A DNA stretch of 64,000 bases from Acidovorax sp. sic0104. Lineage in GTDB: Bacteria > Pseudomonadota > Gammaproteobacteria > Burkholderiales > Burkholderiaceae_C. Shown here in pieces: positions 58,138 to 64,000 of the stretch. The notes beneath the pieces are model-generated. The model was not told where the DNA came from. It searched no databases and saw only the letters and a program-made list of their open reading frames with translations. A program made the position numbers and the translations under genes. Where the stretch lies: contig NZ_JAHUWH010000007.1 in the NCBI RefSeq assembly GCF_019219095.1, positions 62,001 to 126,000 of the forward strand. The letters are read 5' to 3'. Every line of letters begins with the position of its first letter. The first letter of the stretch is position 1.

Positions 58138-58463
58138 TCTTTCGATTCCTTGTTTTTCCCATCGGCGGCGTTCCTTTGCATCGTGCTGAGTCGCTGCTCA
58201 AGGGCAGACCTCACGGTGCGCTCTGGAGCCCGATTCGAGTTCTCGAAGGACTCGGCCGCTCCCTTTGGCATCAAGACCATTTCCAGTCCCAATGCATCAG
58301 CCACGGCCATGGCATTCGACAGGCGCGGGGACACCTTGCCGTCGAGCATCTGGCTCACCGCCAGGGGTGACAGGCCCGTCCTTTCGGCGATCTCTTTCTG
58401 TGTCACGCCGCGCTGTTCCTTGGCAGTAGTCAGCGTCCTAGAGAACTCGATAGGGGATTTCAT
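58134..58463 (-). CDS. hipB: HipB-type antitoxin, HTH regulator (109 aa)
   Basis: Residues 5-65 form a Cro/C1-type helix-turn-helix (GVTQKEIAERTGLSPLAVSQMLDGK). The C-terminal tail is charged and helical (PERTVRSALEQRLSTMQRN). AGGAAAC precedes the ATG at 58463. As in other HipBA pairs it lies first in the operon and should repress it and neutralise HipA. Confidence 0.85.
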   Translation of the reverse strand: MKSPIEFSRTLTTAKEQRGVTQKEIAERTGLSPLAVSQMLDGKVSPRLSNAMAVADALGLEMVLMPKGAAESFENSNRAPERTVRSALEQRLSTMQRNAADGKNKESKE

Positions 58464-58579
58464 AAGTTTCCTATAGGCATTTGCGCTGATCTTAACTAAA
58501 GTATAACTGCGCCTACAGAAATAACATATAAAACCATTGTTGCAAGCACGAAACTATATTTAAATATATAGTCAACGCA
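58464..58579 (-). promoter_or_regulatory. AT-rich hipBA promoter/operator region
   Basis: The 110 bp upstream of hipB are strongly AT-rich and contain a palindrome-like ACTATATTTAAATATATAGT (58552-58571), the palindrome CCTATAGG (58470-58477) next to the ribosome binding site, and a TATACT box (complement near 58493). HipB operators are expected here, but no exact copy of the E. coli operator is seen. Confidence 0.45.
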
Positions 58580-59131
58580 TCAACCCCGGAACACCTCTAC
58601 AGGGGTTGCATAGGCAAGCCGCAGGGGATGTAGCGGCAACCCGTCATCGGTGCGCCCCAGCGCCAGCGTCCGATACCCAGCCTTACGAACCATCTTGCTG
58701 ACCTCCTGGGGGCGCGCGAGGCCCCGGCCCAAAGCCCCCCCAGGCCACCAGGCCACCATGACATCGCCCGTGCCCATGGCGCAGGCCTGCAAGATTCTGG
58801 AGTCATTCTCAGGGCCGACTTGATAGCGGCCTTTGCGCAGGTCAGCAGGGTTGGTCGCGATGAACGCGAAAGCATTGGCAAACACCAGTCCGCCATAGCC
58901 CATTCGTTCAGAAAACCCACGGCCTTAGCGCGCGGTCGGATCGCTTTTGACAATCCCCCGCTCTGTCACGCGCCCTGCCTGGGAGGGGTTGAACAGAATC
59001 CAGGGCAGCACCGGCTTGCCGGCGTCCCAGATGTGGACGAGCAGGTAGCGGAACTGCTCGCAGGGCGAGAACGCCCCGTAGAACGTCTCAGGCGCAGCCA
59101 TTGCCGGAATGCCAGATTTCTTGAGACTCAT
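58580..59131 (-). pseudogene. DUF1643 protein interrupted by an in-frame stop
   Basis: The 5' part (59131-58925) encodes MSLKKSGIPAM...CEQFRYLLVHIWDAGKPVLPWILFNPSQA...SDPTAR and stops at a TAA (58925-58927). The next codons stay in the same frame (GRGFSERMGYGGLVFANAFAF...) and complete the domain to 58580 (VGPENDSRILQAC, LGRTDDGLPLHPLRL). The two halves together match the typical DUF1643 layout (NPSxA...DPT...RxGYGxLxxxNxFAF). A lysine or similar codon has become TAA. It follows the 478-aa gene with a 4-nt overlap, so it was part of that operon. Confidence 0.75.
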
Positions 59132-60564
59132 GCGGAAGTCTGTTCGCAGTCATCGTGGGGAATCACCGACAGGATGACCAAGTCCTCGGCAAGCCCGTAC
59201 TGCCCGCCACGGAGTATGCCCACAACTCGTCGGAGCACCTCCGCTCCTGTGTACTGGAGCGTCTCGCCACCAGCAGCCTCGGAACCCGTGCGCACGGTCG
59301 CGCGCAGACGCAGGACATCGCCGCACTGGAACTTTCGGTCATCCACGCGGATTTCGAAGAGCTTTCGGCCCGCGACAGTCTCCTGAAACACGGAGTCGTC
59401 CGTCTTCAGGTCGATCACGCGACCGGTGAGCGGCGCGTAGGGGACAGGCGGGCTATCGGGACGCTGATTGAGCGCCTTGTCCACCGCCGCTTCAAATCCT
59501 GAGGGCGTGTCGGGATGCTCGCCCACAATCCCCACGAACCGAACCCACTCCGCAGATTTCTGGCCAGGACCAATCAGGCGCTTGACGAACTCCCACCGCT
59601 GTACGGTGAGGGTGTCTGCCTTGCGCCGCGCGCGCAGGTTCGCAATGACCTTGTCACGGAACGCGATGGCACCATCGGCGAAGGAAAGCCTGTCTGCGGC
59701 TGTGAACATGGAGTTCTTCCAAACCTCATGAGGTGCGGTTCGGCTGTTGCTCCAGTCGGGCTCGCCAGGGGCTGGCTGCGCAGAGGGCTTCATCTGCCGC
59801 ACAACGCAATCGCTCACCTCCTTTGCGTCCAGCACGAGCGGTGCTCCAGGCTCCACCGTGCGTTGAACTACATGGGTATCGCGCCGCACGAGTTCGTAGG
59901 CAATATCGTTCTGGGCCGCGTATACCTGTCCTTGGAGCGCTGCCATGGCGATGGAGCCGTCTTCGACCGTGGCGGTGTTTGCTTCGTCTTCCCACAGGTT
60001 CGCTGGTTCACCGCTCACGGTCTCCCATGCCGTATCGTTGTGGAGTTGAAAATGCTTCCCCTCGGCATAGAAGGTCAGGGCCGCGCGCAGCGCAAGCCGC
60101 TCCAGAGCCCAGCTGCCGCCTTCGATCTGCTGGGCGATCAGCTGCAACTCATTGGCCGCGTCCCGGGGATCACAGCCGCTGTCGAGCCACGCGATCACAG
60201 GCTGCAGCGCCAGGGAGCACAACGGGGACTGGCGCCCTTGCGCAAATGCCGCTTCAACGTCGGCCTGAGTGAAGTAGCGTTGCCCGTGCACCGTGTCGTC
60301 GCGCAGGATGCCCTCGGGAATAATAAGTTCGGCCGAAGCGCCAGCTCCCGCCAAGTCTGCGCGCACGTACGAGACCTCAAGTCCGCCTTGGGACTCACGG
60401 CACCACGTAACATCCGAACCGCCTGGGAAGGCCATGGAACGGTCCAGCGGGCTCTCCGTCGGATCCAACTGCAGCCAGATCTGGGCGGGGGCACTGTGAT
60501 CCAGCGGTCCGGTTCTACGGCGGCCTGGGAGTGAGCGGGTATGGTCTAAGGTCATGGGAAGCAT
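59128..60564 (-). CDS. Protein with C-terminal DUF3850 (ASCH/PUA-like) domain (478 aa)
   Basis: Residues about 392-470 (VIDLKTDDSVFQETVAGRKLFEIRVDDRKFQCGDVLRLR ... YGLAEDLVILSV) match DUF3850: HxLKxxxxxFxxxxxGxKxFExRxxDRxFxxGDxLxLxE followed by Y.L..GYVI. This ASCH/PUA-type fold is thought to bind RNA or modified nucleotides. The N-terminal 390 residues are unknown. ATG at 60564 or 60555. The stop overlaps the start of the DUF1643 gene. Confidence 0.75.
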   Translation of the reverse strand: MLPMTLDHTRSLPGRRRTGPLDHSAPAQIWLQLDPTESPLDRSMAFPGGSDVTWCRESQGGLEVSYVRADLAGAGASAELIIPEGILRDDTVHGQRYFTQADVEAAFAQGRQSPLCSLALQPVIAWLDSGCDPRDAANELQLIAQQIEGGSWALERLALRAALTFYAEGKHFQLHNDTAWETVSGEPANLWEDEANTATVEDGSIAMAALQGQVYAAQNDIAYELVRRDTHVVQRTVEPGAPLVLDAKEVSDCVVRQMKPSAQPAPGEPDWSNSRTAPHEVWKNSMFTAADRLSFADGAIAFRDKVIANLRARRKADTLTVQRWEFVKRLIGPGQKSAEWVRFVGIVGEHPDTPSGFEAAVDKALNQRPDSPPVPYAPLTGRVIDLKTDDSVFQETVAGRKLFEIRVDDRKFQCGDVLRLRATVRTGSEAAGGETLQYTGAEVLRRVVGILRGGQYGLAEDLVILSVIPHDDCEQTSA

Positions 60565-60594
60565 TCCGAAAAGTTTTGACGATGCGTGAAGGCT

Positions 60595-61995
60595 TTAGGC
60601 CTGCGTTTTTGCTGTTGCGGACTCCTGGCCGGCATCGAGCCAGCCCTGAACCTTCAGATGCGATACCGAGGTTTGGAGCTCTCCCTGGTATTGCCCGTGC
60701 TGTTTCACCTTGAACCGGGCCTGCAGGCTTCGACCCAATCCTCCGCGCACGATCTCCTGCGGACAGCTTGAAGCGTTCCAGATCACGCAATTTCCTCTGG
60801 GGTCGCGCAGGCTCACCATGTGGGAGAGGCCAAAGGGCGAGTTGCGGGCCATGACACGCTGAACAGTGAGGGGGCATTCCATGAACTGCCCTACCGTCCC
60901 CAGGTGCTCGGTGCCCGGGGGCAGGCCCAGGTCCAGCGGACGACTCATGAACGACGAAACGCCTGCCGCAGCGATCGCGAGGTGCTTCGAGTCGAGGGAA
61001 AGGCGTTCGCCTGCCAAGAGCAACTGCACGTTGCGGTCAAAGTCGCGTGTGTCCGTTTTCGCGGCGTACCAAGCCATCGTCTCTTGCGCACAAGCCCGGT
61101 GCTCCTCGTGCTGCTCACGGTAGCTGCCAGACAGATCGCGACTCTTGCGGCAGGCATCCGACAGGCCAAGGGCCGATGCGAAGGTCGGCTCCATGCCGCA
61201 CTCCCGGGCCAGGCGCGATGAAACAAACCCGTCCCGCGCAATGCAAAAGCTCACGGCGGCCAGGAACTCTGCCGTGTTCACCGTATTGCACCGGCCCGAG
61301 CGCATGAACTCGTCCGTCTCACCATCGGCCCAGCTGACGACGCACGACATCTGGGCGAGGAACAGGGCCACAGCGGGGTCCACGCCAGTGAAGTCGCCCA
61401 AACAAGCCTTACCCACCTGCAAGTAGGCGCCGCTGCTGTTGTCGCGCAGGAGGAAGCTCTCCTTGCGCGCACGCTTCTTGTTGCAGTGCTCGCACGTGAT
61501 GGCCGACCTGGAGCGCTCCTCCATAGCCTCTCTGTCGCCAGGAAGATCCGTCACGCAGAACATGGCGTTGCCACCCGCAAGTGCATCGAGCTTTCCGACC
61601 ACTTGCCATGAACCCAGCTTCACGATCGGGAACTCCAGCCGCAGGCGCACCAGCGCCACAACGCTCGTGTCGCCAGGGCGCGCCGGCACGAGGAAATGAA
61701 GAGTCGAATCGCCGTCCCGGCCCTGCGTTTCCGCCCGCCGCGAGAAGAACGCGTCCTGTTGGTCGAGAACACGCAGTGCAGGCAGTCCGAATGCGGACGC
61801 TTTCTTGTTGAGTGCGGCCAAGCGCTTCTCAAACTCTGGCATCTGCCCGGGGGACACCAGCACATCCTGACTTTGCAGCGCGCTTTCTCCTTCGAGAAGT
61901 GGGCGGGTAAAGGGCTGGGGCTGTATAAGGACCTCCGAACACGGAACTATAGTGAAACCTGAGACAATGGCCCTTGCGTTGCCACAATGCATCAT
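60595..61995 (-). CDS. Hypothetical zinc-finger protein of plasmid type (466 aa)
   Basis: Around residues 168-202 CEHCNKKRARKESFLLRDN...YLQVGKACLGDF fits a recurring plasmid/phage protein family with CxxC...RxRxxTFxLR...QVGxxCLxDF, probably binding zinc. The function is unknown. The true start may lie further in (for example a GTG near VLVSPGQ at residue 45), because homologues begin close to the FEKRLAALNKKA motif. It is divergent from the gene at 62079. Confidence 0.7.
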   Translation of the reverse strand: MMHCGNARAIVSGFTIVPCSEVLIQPQPFTRPLLEGESALQSQDVLVSPGQMPEFEKRLAALNKKASAFGLPALRVLDQQDAFFSRRAETQGRDGDSTLHFLVPARPGDTSVVALVRLRLEFPIVKLGSWQVVGKLDALAGGNAMFCVTDLPGDREAMEERSRSAITCEHCNKKRARKESFLLRDNSSGAYLQVGKACLGDFTGVDPAVALFLAQMSCVVSWADGETDEFMRSGRCNTVNTAEFLAAVSFCIARDGFVSSRLARECGMEPTFASALGLSDACRKSRDLSGSYREQHEEHRACAQETMAWYAAKTDTRDFDRNVQLLLAGERLSLDSKHLAIAAAGVSSFMSRPLDLGLPPGTEHLGTVGQFMECPLTVQRVMARNSPFGLSHMVSLRDPRGNCVIWNASSCPQEIVRGGLGRSLQARFKVKQHGQYQGELQTSVSHLKVQGWLDAGQESATAKTQA

Positions 61996-62078
61996 TCAAC
62001 ACTGGCACATTCTGAAACAAGGAACTTAGGTGCAGAATACCATCGACATTGCAAAAATGCACTGTGGAGTGTTACCAA

Positions 62079-62690
62079 ATGCATCGAACTGCCGCCACAA
62101 CCCCCTTTCAGCCAAACGACCGCGTCAATTGGCAGCACGAGAGCAATCGGCCCGATGCCGCCATGGTCTACGGCTATGGGATGGGGTTGCCGATCCCGGC
62201 AAGGGTTGTGAAACTGGGGGCTAAGCGCGTGCAGATCGAGCTAAAGACCAAACCCCCCTATGTGCGCGACTCCTGGTGGGAAAGCCAGCTCAAGTGGGTC
62301 GATGCCAGCACCCTCTCGCCCCGCGCATTGCCGTGCGCCGCTTTCAATGAACCCATGCAGCACGTGCATGAGGGCTTTGTCCTGACGGGATGGAAGCACC
62401 CCCATGGCCGCAGCCAGGTGTTCCCGAACGGCACGTGGTACGCCGCAGTGGCCGGATACACCTGCGGTGCTCCGTGCGCCACGGAGGAGCAGGCCGTGCG
62501 GGACGCATTGCACTGCCTTCTGACGGGGGGCTACCGCACATCCCTTCTTAGTTCAATCGCCGTTCGCGAGCACTGGATTGCCACCGGCCAGGACAAAAAC
62601 GGCGTTGGCGCAGCCGAATTGCCCGAGCTGAAGGAACGTCTGGCCACCGTTGAAATGGCATTTCCACCACGCACCGAGCCTGCCGCATGA
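62079..62690 (+). CDS. Hypothetical protein (203 aa)
   Basis: First gene of the plus-strand operon at the right end. A strand-rich core (RVNWQHESNRPDAAMVYGYG ... RVVKLGAKRVQIELK) resembles a small beta-barrel, then a mixed region and an acidic C-terminal helix. GGAG lies 11 nt before the ATG. Its stop overlaps the next start. The family is unknown. Confidence 0.65.
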   Translation: MHRTAATTPFQPNDRVNWQHESNRPDAAMVYGYGMGLPIPARVVKLGAKRVQIELKTKPPYVRDSWWESQLKWVDASTLSPRALPCAAFNEPMQHVHEGFVLTGWKHPHGRSQVFPNGTWYAAVAGYTCGAPCATEEQAVRDALHCLLTGGYRTSLLSSIAVREHWIATGQDKNGVGAAELPELKERLATVEMAFPPRTEPAA

Positions 62691-63082
62691 AGCCCCGCCA
62701 TCCCCGACCACCACACACGGGATGGCCGCCTGGATTGCTGCAAGACGATTCACGCGGCCTGTCCCAGTGGTTCGCTAGCAGGCCGGAAGCCCGCTGGCAA
62801 GTGCGAAACGTGTGTGCAGAGATTGCAGAAAGAGCCAACGACATGACGTCCCCAAGCCCTGAAACCATCCACGTCGTGGAAATCGAGGCGGCGATCAACT
62901 ACTGGCGGGCCCGCAGCCCATCGCCCGATGGCATTACCTTGGCAGCGCCACTGCGCGCACTCGCCGAGGTGTACGCTCTCATGGCGATCGGCCGCGCTAC
63001 CGTGGCCGAGACCAAAGGTATCCCGCCCAAAGCCATGGCTGCGATCGAGGTATACCGAGCCCAGAGCACACCGCAGCCATGA
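62687..63082 (+). CDS. DUF3717-like protein (131 aa)
   Basis: The C-terminal half, VVEIEAAINYWRARSPSPDGITLAAPLRALAEVYALMA, matches DUF3717 (IxxxExAINxWRxRSPs...ALAxVYALM), a small helical domain frequent in Burkholderiales. The N-terminal 50 residues are basic and Pro-rich. It begins in a 4-nt overlap with the previous gene. The function is unknown. Confidence 0.75.
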   Translation: MKPRHPRPPHTGWPPGLLQDDSRGLSQWFASRPEARWQVRNVCAEIAERANDMTSPSPETIHVVEIEAAINYWRARSPSPDGITLAAPLRALAEVYALMAIGRATVAETKGIPPKAMAAIEVYRAQSTPQP

Positions 63083-63128
63083 CCTACGCACCGACCACCC
63101 AACCAGCAATGCCCGAGGGCAGATCCAC

Positions 63129-63527
63129 ATGAACGAAGAGCAGGAGATCAAGCTGCAGGGCCTGCTGCTGAAGTTCGACGGCTTGCCAATCGAATGCGAT
63201 GGCATGACGCGGGTGGTGTCGATGTACCTGGAGTCGGAAGGCATCCCGCACGAGATCCATATCGGGCGCCTGAGCGTGACGGGTATTGGCACCACCCCTG
63301 CCCACTTCTGGATAGCCTTCCCTGACGGCCGCATCTGCGACCTTCGCGCCCGGATGTGGCTTCAGGACAGCGCTGCGGTGCCCCACGGACTGTTTCGCCC
63401 AACCGAGGCCCAGGCGTACATTCAAACCGCCAAGATGGCGACAATGCCCTACTCCGAGACGTTGTTCACCATCCTTGCGTGGGCGCCGCTTGAGCACTTT
63501 CTTCAGCCAACCCTTGCACAGCAATGA
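63129..63527 (+). CDS. Hypothetical protein (132 aa)
   Basis: The sequence MTRVVSMYLESEGIPHEIHIGRL...TPAHFWIAFPDGRICDLRARMWL follows the plan of a papain-fold-like protein (leading Cys, then His and Asp), comparable to small transglutaminase-like or arylamine-type domains; the His and Asp are present (AHFW, CDLR), but the catalytic Cys is uncertain (ECDG). It sits between the DUF3717 and DUF6283 genes. Confidence 0.65.
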   Translation: MNEEQEIKLQGLLLKFDGLPIECDGMTRVVSMYLESEGIPHEIHIGRLSVTGIGTTPAHFWIAFPDGRICDLRARMWLQDSAAVPHGLFRPTEAQAYIQTAKMATMPYSETLFTILAWAPLEHFLQPTLAQQ

Positions 63528-63928
63528 CCAGTCCCACAAAGCTTGCAAAGCGCGCGCCAGCGACGGTTCTCAAGGTCACCCCTGCGGGCCAGGATCACCA
63601 GGTCGTATCGCTCAAAAGCCAGTCCAAAAGCTACCGCAAGGAGCCTTGCCCGGGTTGCCCCTGGAAGACCGCCAATGCGGGGGACTTCCCTGCCGACGCG
63701 TTCAAGGTCAGCGCGAACACCGCCTACGACATGAGCACCCACGTCTTCTCCTGCCACGAGTCCGGCTCCCGGCACCCCGCCACATGTGCCGGGTTCCTGC
63801 TTCGAGGGGCGGACAACAACCTGTCGGTTCGCCTGTCCTACATCAATGGAAAGTTCCAGAATGACGTGACCGATGGGGCCACGAACTGTTCGATTCCTAC
63901 CGTGATATGGCCGAAGCCAACGGCGTAA
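63524..63928 (+). CDS. DUF6283-type cysteine protein (134 aa)
   Basis: The conserved Cys motif CPGCPWKTAN (about residues 44-53), followed by MSTHVFSCHESGSR and PATCAGFLL, defines DUF6283, a family of small plasmid and phage proteins that probably bind metal through these cysteines. It overlaps the previous stop by 4 nt. The function is unknown. Confidence 0.8.
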   Translation: MTSPTKLAKRAPATVLKVTPAGQDHQVVSLKSQSKSYRKEPCPGCPWKTANAGDFPADAFKVSANTAYDMSTHVFSCHESGSRHPATCAGFLLRGADNNLSVRLSYINGKFQNDVTDGATNCSIPTVIWPKPTA

Positions 63929-63934
63929 GCCCTG

Positions 63935-64000
63935 ATGACCCGGTTCTCACACCTTGCCGCTGACAGCGACCGATGGCCTGCAGAACGAAGAACAATCCGC
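63935..64000 (+). CDS. Possible start of a further gene, cut by the window end
   Basis: An ATG at 63935, 6 bp after the DUF6283 stop, opens a frame to the window end (MTRFSHLAADSDRWPAERRT). The spacing fits the operon, but only 22 codons are visible and the binding site is weak (TAAGCC). Confidence 0.3.
   Translation, partial: MTRFSHLAADSDRWPAERRTIR

Noticed and set aside
59515-60534. 339-codon plus-strand ORF
   Set aside because: Mirror frame of the DUF3850-containing gene, with no start signal.
1-64000. tRNA genes, rRNA genes, CRISPR arrays, complete insertion sequences
   Set aside because: I looked for cloverleaf/GTTCGA signatures, regularly spaced repeats and paired terminal repeats around transposase-like genes and found none that hold up.

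Overview
This GC-rich window looks like accessory DNA from a beta-proteobacterium, most likely Burkholderiales. The clues are the GC-rich third codon positions, an H-NS-type protein with the C-terminal motif common in that order, and families such as DUF5623, DUF3717, DUF3850 and DUF6283 that are frequent on large plasmids and integrated elements. I see no rRNA, tRNA, CRISPR array, replication gene, complete insertion sequence or phage structural gene, so a megaplasmid or integrative element is an inference. Most genes encode proteins of unknown function.

Layout. (1) 0-8.8 kb: small hypothetical and membrane proteins, a solo DUF262 protein, and one or two broken genes. (2) 8.8-13.1 kb, minus strand: two tandem paralogues of about 720 aa, each with a sigma-70 region-4-like helix-turn-helix inside. 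(3) 13.5-30.4 kb, plus strand: a long co-directional array of small unknown genes plus a PP-loop ATPase, closed by one strong intrinsic terminator at 30414-30448. (4) 30.5-35.3 kb: lipoprotein, H-NS-like protein and a YiiX-like hydrolase. (5) 35.4-51.9 kb, minus strand: about 20 genes, many overlapping by 4 nt, including a 1154-aa protein, an AAA+ ATPase, an ISL3-transposase-like protein, a YkgJ-type cysteine-cluster protein, a membrane-anchored GIY-YIG-like protein and a phospholipase-D-type nuclease. (6) 52-62 kb: lipoprotein, PD-(D/E)XK-like nuclease, an RNase II-type RNB protein with three dsRNA-binding-like repeats, a MazG-like protein, HipBA, a DUF1643 gene with an in-frame stop, and a DUF3850 protein. 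(7) 62-64 kb, plus strand: a tightly packed operon with DUF3717 and DUF6283 proteins.

The most striking signal is in region 3. Almost every independently translated cistron between 15.0 and 29.8 kb is preceded by a copy of the same 50-70-nt leader (about 21 copies). Its sequence varies, but its pairing is kept: an AACCC...GGGG helix, a CGGG-type strand (A) that can pair either with a nearby strand (B) or with a distal strand (C) just upstream of the ribosome binding site. Compensatory changes support A:C pairing. Cistrons that start by overlapping the previous stop lack the leader. In six places this leader is itself preceded by a larger (about 140-155 nt) structured RNA with four or five conserved hairpins and an invariant GGYAGCTGRCC hairpin, also with compensatory changes. 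I could not assign either element to a known RNA family. Together they look like an undescribed RNA-based, post-transcriptional control or processing system that coordinates one long polycistronic unit. The RNB/dsRBD ribonuclease and the DUF3850 (ASCH/PUA-like) protein in the same window are possible but unproven partners.
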